Below are positions 39,501 to 49,500 of a DNA stretch of 64,000 nucleotides, piece after piece. Positions within the stretch are counted from its first letter, which is position 1; each line of letters begins with the position of its first letter. The stretch lies in NCBI GenBank assembly GCA_022605955.1, contig JAKCOZ010000001.1:22126146-22190145 (forward strand). Direction: 5' to 3'. The translations under genes were made by a program, and so were the position numbers. This stretch comes from Rallus limicola. Taxonomy: Eukaryota; Chordata; Aves; Gruiformes; Rallidae. Below the pieces are notes generated by a model. That model ran no database searches and was not told where the DNA came from. It saw only the letters and a program-made list of their open reading frames with translations.

Positions 39501-40791
39501 GCATGGACCTTTTAAAGCCACACCCCCAGCATGCCCACAGCACACTGCATGTTACTCTGCAGTTTCACCTGTATGAACCAAAAGACCATGGGCTAAATAA
39601 TCCACATTCTTCAGCAGGCTAGAGCAAGGCAGATGTTTGATCAAACTGTTTTACGTGGGCTTCAGAACCAGACTTGGCATCCCCCACACACACCCCTCCA
39701 CTTATTCCATATACACACACTCTTAACGTGCTTAACTTCACCAGGTCACATTTGCTAAGGTTTCCCCAAGGCACACAGGACAGTTAACATCAGGGCTTTC
39801 AGAAAAGCATCAGATTAATTACTGCCTGCTTCTTTAAATGCTTGTCTTTAAGAAATCCTTGTTGTTGGGTTTTATGCCATTTTGAATATCTATATGATAT
39901 TTTGTAAAAGACTGGGGAGAAAATTAATCACATTTAAGTAAGGAAGAGGTCAAAGCAACTTATTCTTCCCCTGTGGGAAATTCAACCCCATGCACAGAGG
40001 CCAGAGAGGCACTTATGCCTTCAAATAGTTGGATTTACAATAATTACCAAGGAAAACACTTCATTAAAACTGCTTTAGACATTAAAGGAAAGCTTTGATT
40101 CAGCTACAGTTGGATTAACTTTGGCTAACAGTGGTAGAGATAAATGGGAGTGTAATGATTCTTTAATGGAATCCCCCCTTTTCCTGGGGACTTAACTCAA
40201 AAACCATTATTATCCTCCTTGCTACAAATAAGACTTAGAAGCTCCAGCTGCTGGCCTTCACATGCACAAGTCAAAAGGACAGAAAAATAAAAGTCTGCAG
40301 AACAAGTTGTGTGCTCAGAGAAGCCACCATTAGCTCTTAAATCCAGCTTGCTACTTCTTATCTCATGGCCATTTTATTTAGTAGGTAGCCACTCTGGGAT
40401 CGCTGAATCACAGCTGCTGAATGTACTGTCCAAGGGCCTCCCATGTTCCAGCCACACAACAATTTAAATACAAGATGCACAAAATCTTTTATCATGGCAA
40501 TATTTAGTCCTAGGGCTCCAGGCAATAGATGTGTTCCTTAAACTAGGTCTAAACAAACCAATGAAACAAACAGCATGTAAGTAACCATTTGTGAAGCCTA
40601 GATGACATTGGATTAGGGCAGCATCCATCCACCCTCAAAGCAGTCAGGGGCATTGCGTAGCACAGGCAAGACATTTTGGACATAGCCAAATGTGTCTTAT
40701 TTCCCCCTGTATCCATCTCTTTTGGCTTTCATGTGCATTTTATTAATTTTATGTATTTTTTTTTCTTTTCCCTTTTTAGCAAGTAAAATGA
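24426..40791 (+). CDS. SVOPL: SVOPL, SV2-related protein-like transporter, complete coding region in 15 exons
   Basis: A putative membrane transporter of the major facilitator superfamily, SV2/SVOP family; its substrate is unknown. Joined exons are 24426-24504, 25584-25675, 26679-26777, 27212-27283, 27384-27508, 28917-28980, 30940-31065, 32390-32518, 33871-33944, 35516-35718, 36717-36828, 37902-37983, 38334-38423, 38799-38912 and 40780-40791. All have GT-AG borders and matching phases, totalling 1473 bases, 490 residues plus TGA. Human SVOPL is about 492. The start ATG has G at -3 and G at +4. Visible motifs are TFTVEEAVETIGFGRFH (residues ~29-45), the MFS motif A GLLADRYGRWK (~104-114), FIPESARYNVSTGN after TM6, and ETKGRALQ near the C-terminus. 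SVOP itself is less likely, because the short N-terminus, the QVK C-terminus and the ATP6V0A4/TRIM24 neighbours fit SVOPL. No break is seen. Confidence 0.95.
25584..25675 (+). CDS. SVOPL: SVOPL coding exon 2
   Basis: The acceptor is tgttcag and the donor gtaggt. It encodes QKTFTVEEAVETIGFGRFHI and the beginning of TM1 (ALFLIMGSTG). The VEEAVETIGFG motif is the signature N-terminal segment of the SVOP/SVOPL family. Confidence 0.95.
26679..26777 (+). CDS. SVOPL: SVOPL coding exon 3
   Basis: A 33-codon, phase-0 exon with acceptor ccccaag and donor gtgagt. It encodes VAEAMEIMLIAVVSPLIRCE followed by WQLQDWQVALVTT. CEW and WQVAL are conserved in SV2-related proteins between TM1 and TM2. Confidence 0.95.
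27212..27283 (+). CDS. SVOPL: SVOPL coding exon 4 (MFS motif A)
   Basis: A 24-codon, phase-0 exon with acceptor ctctcag and donor gtgagt. It encodes TM2 (MVFFGYMVFSIALG) and LLADRYGRWK, the loop 2-3 motif shared by MFS transporters. Confidence 0.95.
27384..27508 (+). CDS. SVOPL: SVOPL coding exon 5
   Basis: The acceptor is tttgcag and the donor gtaagg. It encodes ILLLSFLWAAYFSLLTSFAP, then SYIWFVFLRAMVGGGVSGHA and Gln plus two bases: TM3 and TM4. Only 100 bases of intron separate it from the preceding exon. Confidence 0.95.
28917..28980 (+). CDS. SVOPL: SVOPL coding exon 6
   Basis: The acceptor is tcactag after a long pyrimidine tract, and the donor is gtaaga. After one base completing Gly it reads LIIKTEFLPTKYRGYMLPLS and Gln. 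TEFLPTKYRG is the conserved TM4-TM5 loop. Confidence 0.95.
28981..30939 (+). other. SVOPL intron 6 with a CR1 insertion
   Basis: A 1.96 kb intron. The central part (29623-30112) is CR1; the flanks show nothing recognisable. Confidence 0.75.
29623..30112 (-). repeat. CR1 LINE fragment with end of ORF2 and 3' UTR
   Basis: Read on the - strand, it begins in the C-terminal codons of CR1 ORF2. Fragments such as LEQVQRR, MIRGLECLSYKDRL and [16 protein letters not shown] are visible, still open over about 87 codons. It proceeds through the conserved GGTTGCCCAGAGAGGTGG and a TAGATGGCC-type 3' region, and ends with a poor tail (GATTCTCTGA). It is truncated at the 5' end and is not a functional element. 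Confidence 0.93.
30940..31065 (+). CDS. SVOPL: SVOPL coding exon 7
   Basis: A 42-codon, phase-0 exon with acceptor cggaaag and donor gtagga. It encodes VFWLAGSLLIIGLASVVNPT, then IGWRWLIRIASIPG and the end of TM6 at FK. The GWRWL motif is typical of SV2-like transporters. Confidence 0.95.
32390..32518 (+). CDS. SVOPL: SVOPL coding exon 8
   Basis: A 43-codon, phase-0 exon with acceptor ctttcag and donor gtaaat. It encodes FIPESARYNVSTGNVAAALA, then KMNGAVMPQGEL, the cytosolic loop after TM6. PESAR is the conserved MFS motif in this position. Confidence 0.95.
33871..33944 (+). CDS. SVOPL: SVOPL coding exon 9
   Basis: The acceptor is atttgcag and the donor gtaaaa. It encodes ESRGRFKDLMHPKYLRTTLQ and IWI plus the split Trp, the run into TM7. 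YLRTTLQIW matches the family. Confidence 0.93.
35516..35718 (+). CDS. SVOPL: SVOPL coding exon 10
   Basis: The largest coding exon, 203 bases, with acceptor cccccag and donor gtaacc. It encodes LGIAFAYYGVILASAELLER of TM7, a Cys-containing non-cytosolic loop (DLVCGS to SPCYCHMF), and TMIISTVGEIA. The loop between the Cys residues is GC-rich and is the most variable part. Confidence 0.94.
36717..36828 (+). CDS. SVOPL: SVOPL coding exon 11
   Basis: The acceptor is atctccag and the donor gtagtc. It completes a Leu codon, then encodes NPLNILGINFLGRRLSLCIT and MGCTALFFLLLNICTS. The GRR motif is the repeat of MFS motif A in the second half. A longer open frame on the opposite strand here has no support. 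Confidence 0.95.
36848..36887 (+). other. G-rich tract with G-quadruplex motif next to SVOPL exon 11 donor
   Basis: Four G runs (3, 5, 5 and 7 bases, at 36848-36850, 36859-36863, 36868-36872 and 36881-36887) lie 20 bases after the donor of exon 11 on the sense strand. Such intronic G runs can act as splicing enhancers in other genes; here that is only inference. Confidence 0.5.
37902..37983 (+). CDS. SVOPL: SVOPL coding exon 12
   Basis: The acceptor is tcttcag and the donor gtgggt. It encodes AGMIGFLFMLRALVSANFNT and IYIYTAE, which is TM10 and part of TM11. The YIYTAE ending joins VYPTTMRALG of the next exon, a family hallmark. Confidence 0.95.
38334..38423 (+). CDS. SVOPL: SVOPL coding exon 13
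   Basis: A 30-codon, phase-0 exon with acceptor gttttag and donor gtaaga. It encodes VYPTTMRALGMGTSGSLCRV, then GAMVAPFISQ. YPTTMRALG and GAMVAPFI are diagnostic of the SV2/SVOP group. Confidence 0.96.
38424..38798 (+). other. SVOPL intron 13
   Basis: A 375-base intron with GT-AG ends. Nothing recognised. Confidence 0.7.
38799..38912 (+). CDS. SVOPL: SVOPL coding exon 14
   Basis: A 38-codon, phase-0 exon with acceptor cctgcag. It encodes TM12 (VLMSASFIGALCLFSSVCVV and on) and TLPIETKGRALQ. The donor, gttcgt, departs from consensus at position 3. Without splicing, the frame continues 19 codons to a TAG at 38970-38972. Confidence 0.93.
38913..40779 (+). other. SVOPL last intron
   Basis: A 1.87 kb intron between exon 14 and the 12-base terminal coding part, ending in a long T-rich tract. 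No repeat is recognised. The first 60 bases could serve as an alternative 3' coding extension if the weak donor is skipped. Confidence 0.65.
40780..40791 (+). CDS. SVOPL: SVOPL terminal coding micro-exon (Gln-Val-Lys-stop)
   Basis: After a 30-base T-rich tract and ttttag, the sequence CAAGTAAAATGA supplies three residues and the stop, completing ALQ-QVK. Human SVOPL ends with the comparable Gln-Ile-Lys. The exon continues as 3' untranslated sequence. Confidence 0.85.
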   Translation, partial: QVK

Positions 40792-41015
40792 AAGCGAGTG
40801 TTTGATGTTGGATTGGATAGGAAAGGAAAATAAACCTTTGGAATCTGTCATTTCCTGTGAGCTGCATTTGATGTTGATTGCTTCTCCATACTATTTCCAT
40901 TACAAAAAAATTGCAACTCACCAGTGTAAGAGCTCTGATTTGTACAGACAAATGGCACATTTCTCAGGGACATTCCCTTTTCTATGACTCAATAAAAAGA
41001 TGCTTTCTACCTGTC
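40792..41015 (+). other. SVOPL: SVOPL 3' untranslated region
   Basis: About 220 bases of A/T-rich sequence from the stop codon to just past the AATAAA at 40991-40996. The 3' end is inferred from the hexamer. Confidence 0.65.
40991..40996 (+). terminator. SVOPL polyadenylation signal AATAAA
   Basis: Canonical hexamer 200 bases after the SVOPL stop codon. Confidence 0.65.
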
Positions 41016-41630
41016 CCGTGAAGCAAGATGGTGACTTTACTAATAGCATCATTAGTAATGCCCCAAAACCAAACCAACAGAAAATCACCCCCAAAACCAG
41101 AAAGCTGCCACCCTTCAGTGGATTGAGACAAAGTCTGGGGGGCTGGGGGGAACCAAGCAAAGTAGATACAGTCTTTGCCGTAGCAGCCTGAAAGAATACA
41201 GGACTTTAAAAAAGAAAGAGCATTCCTCAACTTTTTGTGCATACTTCCATCTGCATTAGTTGACTAAACATCTCTCACCCTTCTTAAGATTCTTAGATTG
41301 AGGGTGACATTCAAGACCACAAAAAGAAAAGCAAGTAACATATTTCCATCAGATTATTTAAACAGAGACATTTTCAGACAGCTTTCAGACAGATAAGTAG
41401 CTGGGCTGCAGGAGCACACCCCTCTCCCCAGTATTTTCCACTGAAGAGAACTTGAGTGTGAAGCTGTGTAGGTGTCTAACTTCACCTCTAAAAACAGTAA
41501 GCCTCCTAATAAATCTGTGCTTGCAACCTACCAGTCCAGAGAAACACAGGGCACTTCCTCTGGAAGCACTGTTAAACTTGGTGACAGGGTACCTTGACTT
41601 TTAGGCACTGCTAGATCTTTAAGACTTCAA
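41016..41630. other. Convergent intergenic gap between SVOPL and TRIM24
   Basis: About 0.6 kb between the inferred 3' ends of SVOPL (+) and TRIM24 (-). No gene or repeat is seen. Its size depends on which TRIM24 polyadenylation site is used. Confidence 0.5.
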
Positions 41631-41651
41631 ACGCTGCAATGACAGTGCCTC

Positions 41652-41657
41652 TTTATT
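41652..41657 (-). terminator. Candidate TRIM24 polyadenylation signal AATAAA
   Basis: TTTATT on the + strand, which is AATAAA for TRIM24. It is the canonical hexamer at the far side of the 3' untranslated sequence before the SVOPL 3' end. Usage is not provable from sequence. Confidence 0.4.
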
Positions 41658-42518
41658 TCTTAGGCCTGTGCTGCTGTAGCATGCCCTGATCACTTCTCTT
41701 TTATTAGAATGGCCCCTGTTCTGCTTTTTTGCCTCTCCCCTTTTTTCCTGGTACTACAGGATGGTAGAACTCCTGCTACAAGTGACTCTCTTTTGGTAAT
41801 TAAAAAGGAGAATAAGTGGTTACACTGAGCAGCTTTAAAAACAGCAACCAACCCATTGTGGCCTTTCAAAAGCCATGTCAAAGACCTGCTGCAAACACAA
41901 GGGATCTTTTGAACCATCCACCACATTTAAGTGTGCAGTGCCACCCTATGACAAAGGCAGGCAGGTAGCCTCTCATCTGCTGAGAAGCCAAAGGGGCCTT
42001 TTCCTGATTGCAGAGGAACGCAGCAGGGAGACACGAACAGCCCTTCAGTGACCTTCCCCCAGCACCGTATCAGCACCACGCTGCAAGTCAAAGGTGGGCT
42101 TGTGTACACTCGGAGGTCTTCACAATTCCATCTGCAAAATCCTGGCACAATCAGAGCTCAATTAATCCAAAAGACTACCCACTCTTCCAAAACTTCAGAT
42201 TTCATTTACCACTACATAAAGGAAGACTGGAAATCAATGCCTGGAGCAACCATAGACAAATACGTCTCTAACTCTGCATCTCTCAGAGCAGAAACAACCA
42301 TCTATACTGCTGTCAGTACTTCTGGGAAGTAGACAGAAGGTTGTCATTTGTCCTCACCTTCTGGTGATTTAAGATGGGCAGATAAAGGGCTGAGGAGCAG
42401 TAGCTTTTTCTCCACCTCTTCAAACTTATGTACTTCCAGGTGAATAACTGCATTCTGACAACAACATATCTAGAAATTTGGAACAACAACACGAGCTTGT
42501 AGACAGAAAGAATGATTT

Positions 42519-42537
42519 CCCCCCTCCCCCCCCCCCC
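42519..42537 (-). repeat. Homopolymer tract (G runs in TRIM24 sense)
   Basis: C6-T-C12 on the + strand, so the TRIM24 transcript would carry G12-A-G6 within its 3' untranslated region. Homopolymers of this length are prone to length variation and sequencing error. Confidence 0.8.
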
Positions 42538-43324
42538 AAACATACACAAAGACTGACTTGACAGTTGGAAGCAAACATTTTTCCCCTCGAGACTTTGCCA
42601 TCAACCCAATTAAACAGAGGTACATCAAACTTGAGACACCTGTTAAACAAAACAGTACAGTGGTACCATTGTTTCTTGCTGCTGGTGAGAAAAATGGTGC
42701 AAAACAAAGTATTCTGTCCTTCACATCCTCCATTAAAAACTTTGAAACAATTTCTTTTTTTTCCTTTTTTTTTAAAGTTATTTTTAATACACTCTCCCCA
42801 TACATTTTAAAATTACCAGTAACTTCTTCAGGGGCAGCTACACTTTCACTGTACCAGTCAGTATTGCAGGACAATAATATTACACCATCTGTTTTCATGG
42901 CTTGTGTCAAGTACAGTACAAAGAAATCAAATTATGGCCAGCCACATGCCTTTGGTAAAATTATAGTCTGGTGAGATCACATTTCCTTCAAACTCAGAAA
43001 GCCACATGTTGAAGCCATGTAATGGTTTAAAGTTCAATTCTATACAAACTTCTTTTCTTCCTCAAAGCAAAGTTAAACAGCTGTCACTCCACACAAATGG
43101 CAGTTTCTGTGCTGCTCAAGAAGTACAAGGAAAGTGTGGAACTTCAGAGAAGCAGTCCACATGCCTTGATCTCCATTAGATTTGTGTTTCAGACACGGGG
43201 TAGAAAGTCTAGCAAATATTCACAAACCTACAAGTCAAAGCAGTCATGTGTCTTCTTTTTTTCACAATCAACAGTGATAAATATTCTTAGTTTTTAAAAA
43301 ACGCTCCGTTTTAACACGTGTGGC

Positions 43325-43534
43325 TCATTTAAGCCCCTGACGGTCTTCTCCTTTGAGGCGTTTTTTCTGGGGCTGTACAAAGTCATCATCTGAGTCGTCA
43401 GTAAGTTCTGGATGATCATTTTCACTCTGGCAGTTGGGTTGTACAGGGAACTTTCTCTCAGGATAAAGGTTCCTTAGAAGTTCTTCAAAGTACGCCTCGA
43501 GTTTCATGCCAGCATCAGCCACTTCTGAATCAGG
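43325..43534 (-). CDS. TRIM24: TRIM24 terminal coding exon
   Basis: The acceptor is cccaacag. It reads [30 protein letters not shown], an acidic [16 protein letters not shown] segment and ends GLK with TGA at 43325-43327. It supplies the last bromodomain helix and a C-terminal basic motif that may be a nuclear localisation signal. Confidence 0.95.
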   Translation of the reverse strand, partial: PDSEVADAGMKLEAYFEELLRNLYPERKFPVQPNCQSENDHPELTDDSDDDFVQPQKKRLKGEDRQGLK

Positions 43535-46500
43535 CTGTTGGGTGAATCAACAACATTGAATCATCAGCACACCATAAAATAGCTTTATGCTTGGATCAGG
43601 TTCATTCTAGGTGCCCTTACAAACTACCACAAATGAATCGGCAGCAAGAACGGCCCCTGTGAAACACCAGGTCCCAAAGAGCACAAGCCTGCGAAACAGA
43701 GGGCAAGGGCAGATTTCTTTTTTTGCCACCACTCCAAGTGACTTTTCTCTCAGGTGGATTACCAGAGAAGCCTACTGCAAAAGCCACAGTACCTGTGTTC
43801 TGAAAGCTAGATGAAAAAGCTCTTAAATCCTGATTGTGGGCGAAACAAAAAAAAACCCCAAACACCAAACTAAACAAACCCCAAGGTTGGGTTATGCTGT
43901 GAAATATATAAGTATGCCTTCAAGGTCTTAAAAGTGTTTGGAACAACTGCTTCAAATGCTAGGATTTCTCTATCTTACAGGCCTTTTTTAATTACAGTGA
44001 AGATACTACTAGGATAGATGATGTTTGTAGTAACCTTAGACTAGGCAGCCCTAAGGTCATTTGCAGCCACCATGGCTGATCAGTTTCCTGAAGCAGAGGT
44101 CACCTTGGCAGAAGTATTCCCAGCTATCAAGGGGTGAATGCATGAGGACCCTAGTGAGGCCACTTAGAGAAGTCTTTATTCCCAGTGTAATTCCTGCTCA
44201 ACCTGTGTCCTGCTCAGTACTGGCACCCCCTTTTCACCAGGCGTGCCCTTACGTGCAGTGGCAATACTGCCCCATGTGCAATGTGCTCTCATCCCGTAAC
44301 GACAAATCACAAGAGCGAGTACAGACCTCACAGAATGAAAATCCCACTGGATTTCAGAGTTGAGGCAAGGAGGATTAAACCAATTTTTAAACCAAATGCC
44401 CACCACTAACCTCCCTGACAAGTAATTGCCCTGATTTTACCTGCTGTCCTGCCATTCAGCAAGTGTGGTTTTTACAATCCTCTTTCCTTCTGTGGGAAGT
44501 CCCATACTGCATAGCCACCTAACACCTCAGTCGTTTCAAGTGAGCGCTGTTTTCACTTCAGTAGGATCATCAAAATCAATTTAATACAATAAATTTGTGT
44601 GTGGTGAGTTCTACCCCCACTATATTTTTCCTGAAAGCGCCTGAGCTTACGAAACCAGATAAAGTATTTACATTTCTAACCTCATTAAATTCAGCACAGT
44701 TTTGGAAAATCAGCCTGAAATCAGCCACGAAATCTTCCGGCTTTGTGTAGAATGAATTGGTGACTTCAAGCCTTTTCTTGATGGTTGACAAGTCCATAGG
44801 CTTTTTGATAATTTTGTAGTAATCAGGAACCTAAATGGAAAAAGAAATCTTTTTACCTGAATGCATCTATGTCCATTACTTATTGTTTTATAAATCTTTT
44901 AGCTCTGAAGGAGAGGGCAAGATCTAGTCTCATCTTCAAAGATAATTCTAAGATAGGAAACTGTACTTTTAACATATACACAGTTAGTTTCTGGAGTAAC
45001 TGGTGTCCTGTGCTAGATTTGCTGGCTAAAGCATACCTTCCCCCACGCCTACTTTAAAATAAAAGAAAAACAGATAAGAAAAACCTCACCTACACTGACT
45101 ACATATCATAGAGCAAATGATTTGGGCATTATTTTTGGATGTAGTCAAGCAAGCCGCTTACTAAAGTTTCATTCTCAAGACTACTGAATAGCAACTTTGA
45201 CAACACACCAAATGGAGGTGGTACATGGGTCACTTAAAATTAATTTTGGTTGTGAAATATGTCCTTGGAAATGATGGAAAATTTCAGATACATGATTTGG
45301 GCATCTTAAACTGTAGTGTTAAGATTTTTTTCATTCTCTAGAAAGAACTGGAAATTAGAAAATAAGATAGAAAATCCAATTACAGTATTTTTATACTATT
45401 TTTCCTATCTTGATTCACATTTTAAGAGAAATGCTATAATACTTGAATATAGTAGTACATGACCATCATATGATTAATCAATTAATCTCTTGGGCCCTTT
45501 CGTATTATTAAACTCAGTGGAATGTTCTTCAAAAGAATAATTCTTACTCAAATAGAACAAAAAGTGTGCATAAGAGCATATTACTTATTGATGAATTCTT
45601 TTCTCATTGACCTGTCCTGAAGAACAAAAAAGAGCTACTTTTCACCTGATCACCCTGGTAATATTTCTGTGTATCTCTGGACTTCTGGTGCACCCAGGTA
45701 CTGTTTACCATTTTCAACCAATATATTTCAAGCTAATAGTAAGAAATTAATTTTCATGTTAGTACTATGGAGTACTCTAATTCTGAAAATCGGGTGATCC
45801 AAGGAAAAAAGAAACCAAAACCACATACAATTAACCTTTTTAGTGGTATCAGCAGAGTTAGAACTTTTTGTGTCTATTATAGAAGGATTAATTAAAATGA
45901 GTTCTTGAGGAATTTTACCAGCTAATCCCCTCCAAAACAAATGATTCAACATCTAACTCCCTTTCAAACAGTTTTAATAAAGTTAAATGCATTTAATACA
46001 CTCAAGGTCTGGGAAACTTGCCTTCCCATAATGGACCGTGATGGGACATAAAAACGCCATTAGAAACGTGCCAATTACACCACTAACATAACACGGGAAG
46101 AAATGAGGTACATACAGTGGGAGGAACTGGATCCTGAAAAGCAAGGCTCATTTCATGACAGTAGAGGTACAGCAGCAGCCTTTCACACTTCTGCATCAAG
46201 AAAAAAAGAGAGCCCCAAGTAATTAGAGAATCCTACGTGATTTGTTCCAAAATAACAAACCACAGAAACAGCCAACAGATGCCCCCTACTCCCCCAGCCC
46301 CTGAGCAGGGAAGCGAGTGTGGAAGCACGATTAGCTGTCAGAGCTGGCAGCTTACAGCATTCTTTCCCTGCAACAGGTAAGTCATGACCAACTCTCAAAC
46401 GCATGCTACGAAATCTCGTGCAGTTACTAACAGAGTTATTCACCATTTCTGAGCACAGCAGACATTCCAGGGACTGAAAAAGATGTGTGGCTCTTAGTGC

Positions 46501-49500
46501 TTTATAGATATGCACATAGCAGTAATATTTTTCCTGATCTGGGAATAATGGCTCTGAAACTGCAAAGCCCACAGGGCTTTTTTGTTAGCAGCAGGAAGGA
46601 ATATCTTTATTTTGTGTATCCCAGTGTTTTAAACTGGATCTTGAGCCTTGAAAGAGATTCTAAGAATAGTTTTGTGTGATTTTATGCTTGCTGATTCTTT
46701 ATCAGTATATCTACAGGACTTAAAACTTACATTTTTGTAACTTAGATTTAGAACAAAATACAGAGCTAGCTGTTCTCCTTTTAGATAGTAGCACATGTAA
46801 ATAATGGTTATACAGGTAGGCTAAGACCCCAGATGAAATACTAATCTCAGTGTATTTACACAAACCAAGTAAACGCTGCTGAAAGTTTCTAATGCAGGCC
46901 AAAATGGCTTCAAAAAGTTTTACACAGTACTAAAACAACTACAAAGAAATAAGAAAAATAAGCCATCCCACCTCCCCCTAACCCTCCGGTATTCAAAAGA
47001 CTGTATCAGGCTCAGAGGGACAGGTTTTTTTAAGTCTGGGCTTTAAGTGGAAAAACAAAAATTGGAGTCCCACTGCCTGCTTTGTAGGTTTTCTACCAGG
47101 ATATTCAAAGCTGCAAGACAGACAGCAGTTATCCCCAGAGACTTGTGCTAATCTCTTCAGGGTCCGTATTTCATCTCTGTGTATCTTCATTGTGAAATTC
47201 ATCTTAATTTTTCGAAAGGATGTTGACAAAGTGCTCGAAAGCCTACACCCATCAGTTGATAATGACATTTTTGGCCAAATTTGGAAAGCACAAAGAAAAA
47301 AAAAAAGCAGTCTCAATGCAACGTCACAGCATATGACAGCTCTGTTACAAACAGCCCCTGGTAATTCCTAGAAGACAGTCCCACTTCACAGCACCAGCCC
47401 ACAACCCTGTCTCAGAGATTCAGAATGTGTCATTCAGCATGTTTACATAAAGGCTGCTACGATCTCTGAGCTTATTAAAAAGGTTATTTCTCCTTTTTAC
47501 CATCACTTTTAAAAAGCTGCACACACTCTGAAACCCATAATTTCAGAATACAAGCAGCAGCAAGACAGTGCTCCTTTTATCCTCACCCTGCGGTCTATTG
47601 GCGCCAAACCCACAGCCTCTTCCAACTTTCTCTTTTCAGAGCCTGGAGCAGGTTTATCACAGTCATATTCAACTTCTGGCTTGGACAGATCCCGACAGAA
47701 CGTGCAAATCCACTCTCCACTAAAAACAACAGACAGAAGCATTGACCTCAGTGACAGCACACTCTTGACAAAAGGCTTTCCACACATTTCTGGCTCAGGT
47801 CCTCCTAGGTGCATGTGGTGGTCGGGTTTGTTCATCACGTGTTGTTCTGTTGGTGGTGGTTTTTTTCAGTGCTGCAAAAGGCAGAGACTGCTGGCAAAAA
47901 GCAGCTGTATTAGAACTTTGTTTCCTTTTTAATGGCATTGGTGTCACTCATGGTGTCCTAACAGGAAAACGGTTTGTCACAACAAAGGGTGTCTACCTTT
48001 GTCAGTACTGACATTTTTCACCTGAACTCGTAGGATTCAAGCAAAACACCATTAAGAGTTTTGTTTCCTAACTACAAGAGAGCCTGAATCAATCAGATTG
48101 GCTGAACAGAAGGAAAAGTCTTAGTCTCATTCTGAGAGAACTGTATACTCTCTCTATCATCAGCTTAATTTGCAACACATTACTATTCCATATAGATTAC
48201 CCTAGAAGAGGTTGGTTTTTTTTTTGAAAACTCTTAATTCCTTTAAAAGCTTTCAAATGTTCCCAATTTTATCAGCTGATCTAGGAAAATCCTACAGATT
48301 TAAACATCAGCTAAGACTAAGTCAAAATTATTTCTTGCAAGCTACATTCACTGCTTCTCTAACACAATTTGTGAGCCTCAAGGTTTTGAGAAACCTATGA
48401 AATGAGTGGTTTTAATACAGTTCTGCACAAACGAAGAAACTCGCTTGCAGAGAGCCAGGTAGCCACCAGAGGGCTGAATTGTACTTCTTATGTATTAGCC
48501 AGAATTCAGCAATAACCAGTTATGAGATGTAACCATGTGTATTTACTCAGATGTACATTGTAGTAGGAAGATCTTTGTAAATGGGAAACAGTTTCTGCAG
48601 CACCTTTTAGCTCATTTCCACAGTAAGGCAGGAGACTTTCCAGCTTAAAAAAGTTTTTAGAGTCATCTGAAGATTTCCACTGTCTGGTAGTTGGGTACTC
48701 ACAGAACAGTGAAAAATGGGCATTGTCCTTCAAAGAGACTTTTACCTTCCACTATCTTGTCGGAGTTATTTATGTCACAGTGTCACCTTTGTGCCTGGAC
48801 TAGCATCAGAGAAATGATGTGGTAGATACACAAAACAGGATACAAGCCATGATCTAAAGATCTTATGCTACAAGAAAACAGGAAACACATGAAAGATGGA
48901 GGAATGATGCATTTAAACAGCCAAGAATCAGGAAGTGTGGTGGCTTGGAATGAAGGAAAAAGATGCAGTGACCTTGTAATCTACAGGGGAAATTGTTCTA
49001 TCCACCTGAAGCAGGAACAAAAGGCAATCATAAAAGAAGAGGGCTGACACTGCTGACATAATAATAAAGGCATTATTTTGTGTGTTTGAAGGACCAAAGT
49101 TTGTGAAGCTGACTCTTACAGCTGGTGTGTGTGTGTGTAAATCCACCCCCCCTCAAAAAAAAACCCCAACCAACAAACAAAAATCAATCAAACCAACAAA
49201 CCCCACACCACAAAAACCCACAAAGATGAGAATAAAAACCTGATACATCTGAAGCCAGGCAAGAAATGAAGATACCTGTGGTTCTGAAGTGCACTTGTGT
49301 TAATAAGCACCTTTACAGATCTGAACACTTGTCAGAAAAGTTGAATTTCACTCCCTTGCCCCCAGACATCATCATCTCAGTTTCCACAGAATGATCCAGT
49401 AAAAAAAGAGAAATTTAAAGACTTCTTTCTGAAGCTTTATCTTAAATAGAAACAAAGCCTTGTTACCTACCTGCTTAAAGATTATTTGTTGTTATTGTTG

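Larger units (their letters stand above)
41631..43324 (-). other. TRIM24: TRIM24 3' untranslated region (inferred)
   Basis: Sequence after the TRIM24 stop codon down to a candidate polyadenylation hexamer at 41652-41657. It is A/T-rich, contains the C/G homopolymer tract at 42519-42537, and several open frames in it have no similarity. A closer ATTAAA on the - strand at 42783-42788 would give a shorter form. Confidence 0.5.
43535..47586 (-). other. TRIM24 introns within the bromodomain region
   Basis: Introns 43535-44680, 44831-46115 and 46191-47586. A/T-rich; I recognise no repeat or RNA gene. Confidence 0.65.

Noticed and set aside
24426..40791. SVOP rather than SVOPL
   Set aside because: The N-terminus is short, total length is 490, the C-terminus ends QVK, and the neighbours are ATP6V0A4 and TRIM24. 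SVOP has a longer N-terminus and a Ser/Gly-rich tail.
42470..42910. 146-codon - strand open frame upstream of the SVOPL/TRIM24 gap
   Set aside because: It lies in the TRIM24 3' untranslated region and includes the G homopolymer (a poly-Gly run). No similarity is recognised.
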